DNA of 64,000 nucleotides, taken from Physella acuta (lineage: Eukaryota; Mollusca; Gastropoda; Physidae). The notes under the pieces were generated by a model, which saw only the letters and a list, made by a program, of their open reading frames with translations, made no database searches and was not told the origin of the DNA. The stretch covers positions 271,001-335,000 of the forward strand of contig NW_026733046.1 of assembly GCF_028476545.1 (NCBI RefSeq). Reading direction: 5' to 3'. Positions 1 to 12,170 of the stretch are shown here, piece after piece (positions within the stretch are counted from its first letter, which is position 1; every line of letters starts with the position of its first letter). The position numbers and the translations under genes were made by a program.

Positions 1-980
1 GTGACCGTTAGTTGTGGTATTGCATCAGCACGATGCAGGCCTTCACTTTTGTGTTGTTAAAATATGAAGGTTTTGCTAATGCAATCAGGCTAACAATTAT
101 TATTATTAATGATTAATAATTATTTCAAAACGTGTAAAAACTATCGTATGTAAAATTAGAACAGAAATTAGCAAATTAAAAATGTCGGAGCAAAAAGTTG
201 TATGACGTCAAGCTAGTTCAGACGTGTGTCCGCACATAACGTGACGTTCACGCATAACGTGATGTTCACGCATGCCATGTGTGACGTCCACGACACGAGG
301 CGTGCGGTCATGCTACAGCTGTGACCCCTCACACCTACATCCCCCCTCCCCGAGCATTCAAGCAACTCTATGACTAAACTAGACCATTTCAAAAGAGAAG
401 GGTTGGGGGGGGGGGGGTCGGGGACCACAGATACGCCTTTTTTGCGACATGTCCAGACTCATTTGCGCCTTTGATGGTTAAATACGGTGGTACCGCCTGG
501 ATTAGTCACGAAATATCGTTGACAGAAAAACGTTTGACCAGATAACTCGGGAGGTGGGGGAGGGGGGAGGATCGTTCACTTGCTGTGTAAGGGTGGGGAG
601 GGCACAGTACATTCGTAGTGAAGGTTACTGAGCTAAACAACGTTCTGCGCATGTGCACCTACGGCAACCCCTGACCTGGTTAACTAACCAGGAGTCATGG
701 AAAGGTAACATTGCTGGGTGGTGGGGGAGGTGGGGCATTTATTGCCCGTCACGCTTGGTTGGTTACCTCCAACGTTTAATACGCTGAGGGTTGGGGGAGG
801 GGGGGGGGGGGGTAGAGATCATGCACTTACATGATTTTGTATGGGCTCAAGCAGGTATTTGTAGGTGTTTGGGGAGGCGTGGGTGGCGGGGTAGGGGTGT
901 TTAGTATGTGAGGAGAGGGGTTGGTCGTGAACTAGGATTCCTGAGTTTCTGCGGGATAGGGGTTTTTAACACGTAACTTA
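1..980. other. Gene-free stretch with poly-G tracts
   Basis: No coding region or recognisable element is visible. The stretch is AT-rich at its start and G-rich after about 340, with uninterrupted G runs at 405-417 (13) and 799-812 (14) and several shorter GGGG clusters. Nothing else stands out. Confidence 0.8.
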
Positions 981-1475
981 TGTGTTATTTATCACTCAAT
1001 AATTATGTGGTGTGTTTTATCACTCAATAATTATGTGATGTGTTTTTACTTAATTGTGTGATGTGTTTTACCACTCAATAATTATGGGATGTGTTTTACC
1101 ACTCAATAATGTGATGTGTTTTAGCACTCAATAATAATGTGATGTGTTTTAGCACTCAATAATTATGTGATGTGTTTTACCACTCAATAATTATGTGATG
1201 TGTTTTACCACTCAATAATTATGTGGTGTGTTTTTACTCAATTTTGTGATGTGTTTTACGACTCAATAATTATGTGGTGTGTTTTTACTCAATTATGTGA
1301 AGTGTTTTACCACTCAATAATTATATGGTGTGTTTTATCACTCAATATTTATGTGATGTGTTTAATCACTCAATAATTATGAGATGTGTTTTACCACTCA
1401 ATAATTATGTTTTACCACTCAATAATTATGTTTTACCATTCTATACTTACGTGTTTTACCATACAATAATTAATT
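981..1475. repeat. Minisatellite, about 28-bp unit
   Basis: Imperfect tandem copies share the core GTGATGTGTTTTACCACTCA followed by ATAATT. Unit length varies because some copies lack part of the ATAATTAT spacer. About 17 copies are present, and they become more divergent toward both ends, as expected of an ageing array. Confidence 0.95.
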
Positions 1476-1695
1476 AATTAGTTTTGTCACACAAGTATGT
1501 AATGTGTGGTGTGTCACTCGGATATACTTGCAAGGCTAGGGCTAGACACTGACTCAGGATAAAATAATTGAACACACGTCTGCTAGAAAAAATTTTGAGG
1601 CTGATTTAGCAAAACACGTGAACACGGGAGATTAGCTGGCGGCTGTTCACGCGCTGGCTCTACAACAACGGTCGTTGTCGGCTGCTAAATCAATT

Positions 1696-1911
1696 ATAAA
1701 TATACAATTAAAACTTGTCATAAATATACAATTAAAACTTGTCATAAATATACAATTAAAACTTGTCATAAATATACAATTAAAACTTGTCATAAATATA
1801 CAATTAAAACTTGTCATAAATAAACAATTAAAACTTGTCATAAATAAACAATTAAAACTTGTCATAAATATACAATTAAAACTTGTCATAAATATACAAT
1901 TAAAACTTGTC
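1696..1911. repeat. Minisatellite, 24-bp unit x9
   Basis: Nine contiguous 24-bp copies carry the core TATACAATTAAAACTTGTCA. Two central copies (from 1816 and 1840) share an A for T change. Because 24 is a multiple of three, the array is open on both strands, reading INIQLKLV per unit on the plus strand. Nothing supports translation. Confidence 0.97.
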
Positions 1912-2212
1912 ACAAGTATACAATGTGTAAAGCGTGTCATACAATTCAAGAAGAATTATGTTTCTACTGTAGAAATAACAAGACACTATTTAAACATATG
2001 ACGATAGAACTACTACTACGGCCTTGGTCATTATCTTAACGCCATGATGAGTTAAAGGACGCTCAAGATTCCATCAAATAAATGACGGTCCCACGGCTAA
2101 AACACGCATCTCATTCCGTTAACGTCAGATAATTTAAAACTGGCATCCTATTTGTATTGAAATTCATGTATAAATTATATTTAAATATCACGTAATTATA
2201 AATTATATAAAC
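1912..2212. other. Unannotated AT-rich stretch
   Basis: AT-rich, single-copy-like sequence. I see no gene or element apart from a degenerate tail of the preceding array up to about 1930. Confidence 0.7.
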
Positions 2213-2330
2213 ATGTATGTATGAATGTAAGAAAGGCGAGAATTATGTAAGTATGTAAGAAAGGCGAGAATTATGTAAGTATGTAAGAAAGGCGAGAATT
2301 ATGTAAGTATGTATGTAAGCAAGGCGATTG
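2213..2330. repeat. Minisatellite, 28-bp unit x4
   Basis: Three near-perfect copies and one degraded copy share the core AAGAAAGGCGAGAATTATG, joined by GTAAGTATGT spacers. Confidence 0.93.
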
Positions 2331-2876
2331 ACGTATTTGCTCACACAAGATTCTTGGTATACAACCTCAAGTTACGCAACTAAAATATGTGTCGCTTTAG
2401 GTACTCACCAACATGCAAATCATGATTAGATCTAAAACCTAACCCTAGACGATATAAGCCAACGATCAGAAGGATTGGGTAGCCTCCCCCCCCCACACAC
2501 ACACAATGGTGTACGTCGTGTATATCCACATAGACAAATCAACTAATTGTGACGTTGAACGTGTATGTTAGAAATGACGTGCATTGTGCGACGTTTCATA
2601 AAATACAATCGTTGATTGAAAGGGGGGGAGGGGTATGATAACATGTATGGGGGGGGGGGGGGGGTAGTACCATATCACCAGTCTATAAATAGATTGTAGT
2701 GTAAGTCTATGATGTGGCTGTGTGGTGACCATACAACCACACGGGGCCCGAGTGGTTTACAAATGGCGGATATAATTGCTTCCGCTAATGATAATGGCTA
2801 ATGATGTCTATAAAACAAACGGACGAGTATTTCTGTCAACACAGAGTACCGATACATTTTTAAAAATTGTATTTCA
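2331..2876. other. Unannotated stretch with a poly-G run
   Basis: No gene is visible. It contains a short C-run/CA stretch near 2487-2506 and a 16-base G run at 2649-2664. A CCTAACCCTA telomere-like fragment occurs near 2440. Confidence 0.7.
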
Positions 2877-2924
2877 GGGCGTGGTTTGGTTTCGGGGCGT
2901 GGTTTGGTTTCGGGGCGTGGTTTA
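2877..2924. repeat. 18-bp direct repeat x2.7
   Basis: Two complete copies and one partial copy of GGGCGTGGTTTGGTTTCG lie head to tail. Confidence 0.93.
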
Positions 2925-3419
2925 AAGACGTTCTGTAGTTTTTGACGCAACTTTTAGAAAACGTTTACATTTGGAGAAAAAAAATTGTTATGTAAATTTA
3001 ATAAAATATTTATTTTTAATATTAGATTAAATATAGTGCCTAAATTCTTGTGTGATATAGATCTATTCCGTTTTTTTTTAATCAATTCGAGACAATCTTT
3101 CCGTTGTATTTAAGGAAATAAGTTGCCCGTTTAAATTAATGGTTGAAATTAATCAACTTATATTTGATACATACGCTCCGATGTGCAGTTGTAAATTGAA
3201 AATTATTTCAATTAAATTATTAAATTCCTGCAATCTGCAATATTAGCGACAATGACATCGTTAATTAATTAAAGCTAATTAAATCACTTACCTAACACCT
3301 CACAATCTTATATGAAACTCGTGTTGTGTCGCCATCCTTAACCAAAAGCCGAAAGTGGCCAAAGCCAAACTTAAAATAAAAAACTAAAAAACACAAGTTA
3401 TAAGAAACTAAAAAGCGCC
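2925..3419. other. AT-rich stretch, nothing recognised
   Basis: AT-rich DNA with many AATTAA strings. I found no coding region or mobile element. Confidence 0.65.
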
Positions 3420-3790
3420 AGCTAGCCGCTACATGGTCCAGTCGCTGACTGCACACAAGCTCGCCGCAAACAACAACACTGGAAAAACGCTCCGGCGCAA
3501 TACGGTATCCCCTCGGCCACGACCGGATCTCCTTCGCCTCACTGACACAACACGGTGAAAAGCGAGAAGGAAAAAAAGAAAAAAAAATCTATCGCGATTC
3601 TCCCCCCCCCCCCTCTCCCCCTACCAACGCACCTCCCCCTTATTTTTTCTCTCACTGCTAGTAGTTATAATAAAAAAAATAGTACTATCAGTGGTAGGTG
3701 GCTGGACTCGGCGCTGCTACCCGCGCAGTCCCTCGCTCGCTCGCCTCGTTGTACGAGCGTGGTGACGAGCTGACCTGCGACCCGAGGGTT
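3420..3790. promoter_or_regulatory. CpG-rich segment, possible promoter
   Basis: GC- and CpG-enriched against AT-rich flanks, with repeated CG clusters near 3465-3540 and 3705-3790. A purine tract at about 3560-3590 and a C run at about 3601-3612 lie inside. It could be a promoter region of a gene outside the window or simply a CpG-rich patch. No TATA box or start codon context decides this. Confidence 0.25.
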
Positions 3791-4694
3791 CAACATTAAG
3801 CAAATAAAATTAAGGAGAAATTAAAACAGATGTTGGCTGTACAAAGGTGTTTGATAACGACCTACTGGCTGTTGTGTCGACTGCTACAGATATGAAGACC
3901 TACCGGGGTCATGAACTTTGAATAATAAAACTTTAGGGGCGCAGAATTGGGCAACAGACAAAAATATGGGGGTGGGGGGGGGGGGGGGGGGGGGGACAGC
4001 ACAAGAGGTGCAATATTTTTTAAAAGTGTTGGTAAATTAAAACAAAGTTTTCTTTCTCAAAAATACTCCAAGTAGGGACATTTTTTTCTTGGTTCTGAAC
4101 AATCAATTAAATTAAATCAATTAAATGCACACAAAAGATGAAAATATTCTTAACACAATATCGTAGATTGTGACACCGAAAATTGTCGGTGGTATAAATA
4201 AGCTCGATCTTGAAACTAAAGATACATTATTCAAAATAAACAAGTGGATACGAGGCGTGCTATATTTAGCCCAACAAAAAAATCTGGACATACCTACACC
4301 AACAGCAAGCCATTCTTTTAATCTAAGGTGACCTACATCTAGCTCGGACCCTGGGCAAACAGGCAGACAGCCTGGACCCCAGCAAACAAACTTTACCTGG
4401 ACCGTTTACCTGGACCGTTTAGGTGTATGGCAATAGACACATAGACACCGGTCATAGTACATGACCCGTGAACCTTACCCCCCCCCCCCCACACACACAC
4501 AGGACGATTCACACATTTATTCAAACTTGTTAGCCACCCTCACCCCGCCCACATGTGAAACATTTTGTAGAAATAATTGACAGTGGATGAAGTGTGTACG
4601 TTTAACCAAATCGTGACATACGATACTCAATATTCGAATATGTGGGTACGACTAATCAATAAGTCATTTCTCGTCATCACGTGACTCAAACGTG
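3791..4694. other. Gene-free stretch with a 22-base G run
   Basis: No gene is seen. A pure G run of 22 bases lies at 3974-3995. A C-run/CA pair occurs near 4480-4502. A short direct repeat of TTTACCTGGACCGT lies near 4392-4420. Confidence 0.75.
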
Positions 4695-4971
4695 TAGTAA
4701 ACAAATTATAAAAACAATCTAATAAGTAAACAAATTATAAAAACACTAATTAGTAAACAAATTATAAAAACACTCTAATAAGTAAACAAATTATAAAAAC
4801 ACTAATTAGTAAACACAATATAAAAACACTCTAATAAGTAAACAATTATAAAAACAATTAGTAAACAAATTATAAAAACACTAATAAGTAAACAATTATA
4901 AAAACATTAATAAGTAAACAAATTATAAAAACACTAATTAGTAAACAAATTATAAAAACACTCTAATAAGT
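4695..4971. repeat. AT-rich minisatellite, about 26-30-bp unit
   Basis: About ten imperfect copies share the core AGTAAACAAATTATAAAAAC and alternate between CACTCTAATA and CACTAATT linkers. The two linker types give two unit lengths. Confidence 0.93.
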
Positions 4972-5063
4972 ATCATTCTAGAGACGAACCCTAAACTTTA
5001 ACCTATCGGCTTAACGTCATTATTCCGCTTTGGTTTCACAAATTGAAAGGCTATTAGAAAATA

Positions 5064-5390
5064 CCCCCCCCCCCCCCCAAGCATGTCATGACATACCAGC
5101 GTGCACAACATGTTGTATCTGTACAAAATACAAACTTACACAACAAATGCACAACAAAAATATACAACAAAGTAGCGCACTCTGAAAACACCACAACACA
5201 CAAATACAACACACCAACAACACAAAAATAACAAAATAATACAACACAACACACAAAAACCAGCCGCGCACGCAAATGTTACCACAACTCCAAAACATAC
5301 GCAACACGCTAACATACAGCCGTGTACACAACAACATAAACACATACAACACGCACACATCAACACATCCACCCACAGCATCAGAACACG
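5064..5390. repeat. Poly-C run and AC-rich low-complexity tract
   Basis: A 15-base C run (5064-5078) is followed by about 300 bp built almost entirely of A and C in ACAACACA-like strings. Open frames on both strands here are compositional. No fixed unit length is obvious. Confidence 0.8.
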
Positions 5391-6386
5391 ACCAACGAAC
5401 CAATCAGATCAGTTGTACCATGAACGTAACCAATGAACATCGCTGTACCATCACTAGAACTGTAGCTATGCAGACCACAGTGTTCCTTTAATTATTGATT
5501 TTTAACACCGCTTGGTAAATAAATAATATTAAAAGCAGCAGCCGTAGATTAGGGGGGTGGGGTGGGATGGAGGGGTGGGCAATGCTTTTATTGTAATTTA
5601 TAAAAGGCGGAGCAGAGAAGTTCAGTCCTGGAAATTTTAATAGGAAACTGGCAAATATTCTTTAACAGCAAAACCATTTTTAAAATAAAGGGGAAATGAA
5701 CGGTTTTTTAGTGTGTTGATTTACAGAAAGCTTTAGATCGAAAATATATTTAAAATATCCCACCCTTCATGGTGCAACCCATTATTTTAACGAAAATGTG
5801 CAACATATTTGTATAACACATTCCCCAGTCTATGTATGGTGACACATTCTCCAGTCTATGTATGATGGTGACACATTCACCAGTTTCATTCAGATTCTGA
5901 CATTTAAAAATGTAACTCGCTACCCCACCCACCCCACCCCCAATAATTTTGCCGTCACATATCGTTACACCCAAAGACCAGCGATAGGATGGGCCCCTCG
6001 TCCTACTCGGTATAATAAATAAATGGCATGTTCATTATTCCACAGCCCCCCCCCCCCCCTCCACTTTCATTACATTTGTATTTGCTCTAATGAGCAATTA
6101 TAGAAGCAGGTCGGCCGTCTTTTGTAACCCCCCCCCACCCGCCCCTCACTTCAAACAATGTTATACCATTAGAGATTTTGTCCTCTTTTTGTTTTCTAAA
6201 AAAGTACTCACTCCGACCTCACCCCCCCCCCCAAATACACCCCCACCCCCCCCCCAACATACACCCCCACCCACCCCCTCCCCACTCTGTCACACCACAT
6301 TAAAAACTGTGCGTGATAAAATGGCCGAGTGACATGTTGGTTAAAAATGAACAAGTCGTTCCGACCAGCTTTCAGCGGATCTTCAC
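5391..6386. other. Gene-free stretch with C-rich patches
   Basis: No gene is recognised. A degenerate repeat with the core ACATTCTCCAGTCTATGTATG less its last base occurs about three times at 5816-5885. C-rich patches with runs of 8-13 C occur at 6046-6060, 6129-6150 and 6222-6285. Confidence 0.7.
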
Positions 6387-6782
6387 CTACCGCACCCACA
6401 CACCGCACCACACACCGCACCCACACACCACACCACACCACACCCACACACCGCACCACACCACACCCACACACCACACCCACACACCACACCCACACAC
6501 CACACCCACACACCACACCCACACACCCACACACCCACACACCGCACCCACACACCACACCACACCACACCCACACCACGCACCCACACCACACACCCAC
6601 ACCGCACCCACACACCACACCCACACACCACACCCACACACCACACCCACACACCCACACACCCACACACCACACCCACACACCACACCCACACACCACA
6701 CCCACACACCACACCCACACACCACACCCACACACCGCACCCACACACCCACACCACACCACACCACACACCACACATCTAC
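6387..6782. repeat. AC-rich minisatellite, 13-bp unit
   Basis: About 30 copies of ACCACACCCACAC with 6-bp and 8-bp variants. Unit changes (ACCGCACC, ACCACGC) mark sub-blocks. The 13-bp unit opens every frame on both strands, which explains overlapping open frames of up to about 200 codons here. None is a credible gene. Confidence 0.95.
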
Positions 6783-7242
6783 ACAACATCATTTCTTCCA
6801 CCCCAACTCACAGAAATTAAATTTAAAAAAAAGAAGACTTGAGAAAGCTGCGAATAATTTCAAATTTTTCCCTGCCACTACAACACGTCTGCCCCAGCCC
6901 AGCCCCCCCCCCCTCCCCCCAGTTACCAATCCATGCATATTATCGATCTGGTACAAAAAAGTCTGCCATAGTCACTAACGGTTCTTTACGGGGAGGAAAC
7001 AATAGGGTTGGGGAGGGGGGGGGGAGGCTACACGAGATACTTGGGGGGGGGGGGGGGGGGGGGACTACAGGAGATACTTGCCTCTCTTCGAAAATTTAAA
7101 CTTTTTCCCCGCTCTTTTTTTTTTCTTAAAGCCGTTTGCCTTGGGAGGCAATAGTAGCAGCTAATATTAGATCCAACTAGCGATGTTGGTTTCATATTCC
7201 ACTGCCAAACTTAATACGTTCATGATTAACTGGTCGATGGCC
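6783..7242. other. Unannotated stretch with a 21-base G run
   Basis: No gene is recognised. It contains C runs near 6905-6920 and a G run at 7043-7063. Confidence 0.7.
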
Positions 7243-8090
7243 AGCTACTATTGGTGGGCTAGGGTTAGAGCTACTTTGGTGGGCTAGGGTTAGAGCTACT
7301 TTGGTGGGCTAGGGTTAGGGTTAGGGCTACAATTGGTGGGCTAGGGTTAGGGTTAGGGCTACAATTGGTGGGCTAGGGTTAGGGTTAGGGCTACAATTGA
7401 TGTGCTAGGGCTAGGGTTAGAGCTACTATTGGTGGGCTAGGGTTAGGGTTAGGGTTAGGGCTACAATTGGTGGGCTAGGGTTAGGGTTAGGGTTAGGGCT
7501 ACAATTGGTGGGCTAGGGTTAGGGTTAGAGCTACAATTGATGTGCTAGGGCTAGGGTTAGAGCTACTATTGGTGGGCTAGGGTTAGGGTTAGAGCTACTT
7601 AGGTGGGTTAGGGTTAGAGCTACTTAGGTGGGTTAGGGTTAGAGCTACTTAGGTGGGTTAGGGTTAGAGCTACTTAGGTGGGTTAGGGTTAGAGCTACTT
7701 AGGTGGGTTAGGGTTAGGGTTAGTGTTAGAGCTACTATGGGTGGGCTAGGGTTAGGGTTAGAGCTACAATTGGTGGGCTAGGGTTAGGGTTAGGGCTACA
7801 ATTGGTGGGCTAGGGTTAGGGTTAGGGCTACAATTGATGTGCTAGGGCTAGGGTTAGAGCTACTTTGGTGGGCTAGGGTTAGAGCCACTATTGGTGGGCT
7901 AGGGTTAGGGTTAGAGCTACTTTGGTGGGCTAGGGTTAGGGTTAGAGCTACTTTGGTGGGCTAGGGTTAGGGTTAGAGCCACTATTGGTGGGCTAGGGTT
8001 GGGGTTAGAGCCACTATTGGTGGGCTAGGGTTGGGGTTAGAGCCACTATTGGTGGGCTAGGGTTGGGGTTAGAGCTACTATTGCTGGGTG
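7243..8090 (+). repeat. Satellite built on TTAGGG hexamers
   Basis: About 22 units share GGTGGGCTAGGGTTAGGG followed by GCTAC or AGCTAC and ATT. Each unit carries a variable number (one to three) of TTAGGG-type hexamers, so unit length ranges from about 25 to 45 bp. Sub-blocks are visible: a short TACTTAGGTGGG variant repeats five times near 7595-7715, and GGGTTGGGGTTAGAG variants close the array near 7990-8075. The G-rich strand is the plus strand throughout. This is a telomere-motif-derived or subtelomere-like satellite, not a pure telomere tract. Confidence 0.93.
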
Positions 8091-8399
8091 TCAGTTAAAG
8101 ATGGCTACCATACAACAACGAAAAGGTTTTTTAGAATATTTCGTCAAGTCGCTGCTGACGTGTACACATTAGATAGACTGATTAATTATTTTTTATTGGA
8201 GATTCTGTATCAAATCAATTGATGGATCAAATTTGTCCATAGTTTATTATTTTCGGCCAATGTGCCAGGTGTAGATGTACTAGTTTTCGGACAATTATGA
8301 AAAAAATACTAGAAAAATTTAAACCGCCAAGAAATGTACAAACATGTTTTAAAAATCCATAACTTAATAACAGTTGCAGTTTGTAAAAAATGTGTAAGA

Positions 8400-9136
8400 C
8401 TTATAGTTTCTTTCAGACATGTGTCCCCTATGTGTGATGGAGGGGGGTCATATTACAGGATAGACTTTTTATCCAATTCTACGTATTATTTTTAAAATGT
8501 TTCTTGTATTACATCGGATGGGACATTCATGCCTATAGCAGGTCCTCTCTTAACGTTACAAAAAAGGGCCATAAGATGACTGGTTTATCTAGTAATCTGC
8601 ATGGTTTCATTACAACTAATATTCTTCGTGTAGGGGACAATCAACTTTCCTTTAAAATATTTCATAAATCATAATATATCAGACCAACTGTCTTACAATA
8701 CACAATTAAATCGTCGTCTTAGTTTACCCATCCCAACTTTCTACCACCGACTGCCCTGGTGCCAATTTGTGGGACACCCTTCCTCACAGAATAAAATTAG
8801 ACCTGTTTAACTGAAAATATTTTTTAAAACCAAACGTTAAAAAATAAGCCATCACCTCTATAATCTGTATACGAGAAAGTAAAAATCAGCTTTTTCGTGA
8901 TCTTTTGTATTGAGTCATCTCATTTTTTTTTCATTAATCTGTTATAGTATAAATTCCTTTGAAATTTGTGAAAAAAATATATATTACCATTATTTCTTTA
9001 TTCCATATGTTAATTCTAAGTCTTTAATATTGTATTTAAATGCCTTGGTATTCGTTTTTCTTTAATTACGGCCAATGTGTAATTAGGCCCCGTGCCTGCT
9101 GTTGTAGCCGTTTCAAAATAAAGTTTATTATTAAAA
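8400..9136 (+). mobile_element. Decayed LINE (non-LTR retrotransposon) 3' end
   Basis: Translation shows remnants of the C-terminal end of a LINE ORF2 reverse transcriptase in the expected order: GPLLTLQKRAIR (8541-8576), a block starting YNTQLNRRLSLP (from 8694), and ANLWDTLPHRIKLDLF (8761-8808). These match the conserved LQKRA.R, YNTR, and G..LWN.LP..IK blocks found at the end of CR1/L2/Jockey-group reverse transcriptases. The third block lies in a different frame from the first two, and stops interrupt the reading, so the copy is dead. The spacing between blocks is shorter than usual. A 3' tail ending in AATAAAGTTTATTATTA closes at about 9136. The 5' part is absent, as in the usual 5'-truncated insertion. 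I place the left limit only roughly, and the family assignment is to group level. Confidence 0.7.
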
Positions 9137-9220
9137 GTCACAGCTATAGCCGGTAATATAATGACGGCTGTAAGTGCCACAGCTATAGCTGGTAATATAA
9201 CGACTACAAGTGATATGTTC
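9137..9220. repeat. About 43-bp duplication
   Basis: Two adjacent copies of CACAGCTATAGCYGGTAATATAAYGAC less its last seven bases lie directly after the LINE tail. The copies differ at several sites. Nothing else is seen until the 30-bp array. Confidence 0.75.
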
Positions 9221-9824
9221 TATCACAAATCGCAAATGAGTGGCTACATCATCCGGGATGCTGATGAAGACAAATTGCATGTACTCACCAACAGGACAGG
9301 ACCGTGCATGCACTTAATGGACAGGATACTCGTAAACATTAAGTGCACATACATGACTCACAAGTTCACGTACAAAATCTTAAATTAGTTCATCCTTAAT
9401 TACATTGTTTTTAGAGAGGGGGGTGATATTGTGTATACTGTTAATTATTACACGTGTTTTGAAATTAATTTTAGATAGGCCTAACTTTTTTTATTAAATA
9501 GGTATAGTTTCCTAGAGATTACATATATAGTTTTCGAAACACAATTCAAAATGTTGTATAGGTCTAGTTTCCCAGATGATATTTTAATAGTGGTATTTAG
9601 GTATAGTTTCCTGTCAAGAATTGCACAGAGAATTTTTTTGTTTCTAAAACTATTACGGGTGTATCCAGTCCTATCGGCACGTTTGTTTTTAAAATTTGTT
9701 ACAAAATTTATAAACCTTTACTGTTACGTAAGGCCATTGTTAATGTAAAATAAAATCCCTATTAATTTCTAACTATTTTGGCGTGTCTTAAAATACCCTA
9801 AAACTAATTTTTGATTCGGTTTTT
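9221..9824. other. AT-rich stretch, no gene recognised
   Basis: AT-rich DNA. A loose repeat of GGTATAGTTTCCTAGA-like sequence occurs three or four times between about 9500 and 9620. Short open frames are present but resemble nothing I know. Confidence 0.6.
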
Positions 9825-10214
9825 TAAACATTACATTCAGTTAGCCGTACGGACTAAACATTACATTCAGTTAGCCGTACGGACTAAACATTACATTCAG
9901 TTAGCCGTACGGACTAAACATTACATTCAGTTAGCCGTACGGACTAAACATTACATTCAGTTAGCCGTACGGACTAAACATTACATTCAGTTAGCCGTAC
10001 GGACTAAACATTACATTCAGTTAGCCGTACGGACTAAACATTACATTCAGTTAGCCGTACGGACTAAACATTACATTCAGTTAGCCGTACGGACTAAACA
10101 TTACATTCAGTTAGCCGTACGGACTAAACATTACATTCAGTTAGCCGTACGGACTAAACATTACATTCAGTTAGCCGTACGGACTAAACATTACATTCAG
10201 TTAGCCGTACGGAC
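9825..10214. repeat. Perfect 30-bp minisatellite x13
   Basis: Thirteen contiguous 30-bp copies, core ACATTCAGTTAGCCGTACGG, occupy exactly 390 bp. I see no difference between copies. A six-base partial copy follows. The unit contains the palindrome CCGTACGG. Because 30 is a multiple of three, a plus-strand frame at 9811-10290 stays open for 159 codons and repeats [10 protein letters not shown]. The total identity suggests very recent expansion or a copy number fixed by assembly. Confidence 0.98.
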
Positions 10215-11085
10215 TAAACACGATGACGCCGGCAAGTCAACTGTGTTTACGATCGATACAACTGACCTAGAACGTCCATTTTATAATTGAAACGTCCGTG
10301 TAGTCAGGCCAGTGTGTCCAGCCTTAAGTCCCTCACGTGCGTGTGTACAAACGGAGGTACTCACGTCTGGATGCATCGTAGTCATGGGGGGGGGGATAAG
10401 GACAGGATATGGGGGGGGGGGGACTGAAAGATATGGTTTCAACAGTTGAATATTAACAAGATTTACTTAAGGGCGGGTTTTGAATTAATTACGTCAAATA
10501 AAAACACGGTATAGTCTCGAACTTCATCGCGTCAATTGTAAACTCACCAGAAGTAGACACCATCGAACACATGAATCAATAGTTGGAAGGGTCAGGTTAG
10601 CAAGCAGGGGTAGGGGGGCAGATATTATCTGGATAACTTAGCAGATATTTAATTAGACTTACCCAATACCGCCATGGCGGATGCTACACAATGAAGTCAC
10701 TGCTCTAATGCGATCAAATGCACACACACAATTGTTACACTTGTACACACAAAACGACCCCACTCGCCCCGTATCCAACCCAGAAAGAAACGTATCACTA
10801 GAGATCCCAGAGTTGTGTTGATATAAACGCGAGTACTACTCACTCAGCTAAACTTGACATAACACTGACGTAGTACTCACACACTGACCATCGGGGACCA
10901 ACGGCGGTACGATTATACTTAACCGGATGGGGGGGGAGGGGTCGTGTGACGAGAGTTTGTGCGCCAATGGTTGACAAATGTTATCAGACCTGACGGACCC
11001 GGGTACCCCCCCCCCTCCGGCACGGCACGGACGTAACATGGGAGAAATGCACGTGCGCCTCACACATTTAACCGTCCGTCAGCTG
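10215..11085. other. Unannotated stretch
   Basis: No gene recognised. G runs occur near 10386-10394 and 10411-10422, and a C run near 11006-11016. Otherwise it is mixed single-copy-like DNA. Confidence 0.65.
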
Positions 11086-11164
11086 GTGTACTGTGTTAGA
11101 CGAGTGATGGCGAGGTTTGTTGGTGTAGTGTGTTAGACGAGTGATGGCGAGGTTTGCTGGTGTA
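11086..11164. repeat. 38-bp direct duplication
   Basis: Two adjacent near-identical copies share TGTTAGACGAGTGATGGCGA and a GGTTTGYTGGTGTA end. Confidence 0.93.
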
Positions 11165-12104
11165 AACAACTTTTTATTTTACTCCCCCCCCCCCACTCCT
11201 CTTCCAATGTTTTAGTTCGGCGTAGCGTCAAGTTATTTATCCAAGTTTGTTAAATCGATGTCACAGCCCATCTACATGGCTGAGAATACATGTAACTAAC
11301 ACAATTCTTGCAGGTAATTATTTGAGGCATAGATGACGATACTCTGATTTAGAAATTTTAGATTTCTACAAAATGTTGACTAGTGCTTTTGGACAATTAA
11401 TTTGGAACCTCGACAAGTAAGAGATTACCATTAATAAACTACATACGTCAAAATATACATACAACATACTACATCTTTTTTTTGTTATTCTATAAATCAA
11501 GCTATATATATATATATATATATAGACTGTTGTTCTGTACGTAAAAACATATAAATAGACGTGTTCTATAGATCAAAATATATAAAGAAATGTTTTCTTG
11601 ATCAGAATATAAATCAACACGTGCAGTAGTTCGCTGGTGGTAAGGACACACGAATGTTACGTCATTCTGACTTGGTCAATGCAGGACATCAATTGACCAA
11701 CTGGTGCACCAACCTCCCCCCCCCTCCGCCATGACTGCCTCACGTCTGCTACTGCTGTAAGCGTTAAAAATAGTCGGTGCCGTGCAACGGATGAAAAAAT
11801 AGTCTTATGGGGGGGGGGGGTGGAGCGGGGGGTTGTTACCCCGGGAAAAATAATCGTTATGAGAAGACTTGGTTTGTTGTGGTTCTTGGGACAAGTTCAT
11901 GGTTCAAATCTAGTGACAAGTTCATGGTTCTAATGACAAGTTCAGTACGATCACAACATTTCCACATTTTAAAATCAATGGCAGAATGATCAGGCTTAAA
12001 CCAGTAAATAAAGCTGGACTAGGAAATAAATTGGGAGTGGGGTGTGAGTGGAGGTGTGGGTGGGGGGGGCGGGGAGGGTGATTTAGGTACCTCATGTACA
12101 GACG
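11165..12104. other. Gene-free stretch with a short (TA)n
   Basis: It contains a (TA)11 run at 11503-11524, C and G runs near 11187 and 11810-11820, and a small repeat of ACAAGTTCATGGTTC near 11892-11930. No gene is recognised. Confidence 0.7.
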
Positions 12105-12170
12105 TCAATCTTTCCATAGACACAAATCTTGACATGGACACAAATCTTGACATGGACACAGATCCCGACA
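12105..12170. repeat. 18-bp repeat x3.5
   Basis: Successive copies of CATGGACACAAATCTTGA, the last one diverged. Confidence 0.88.
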
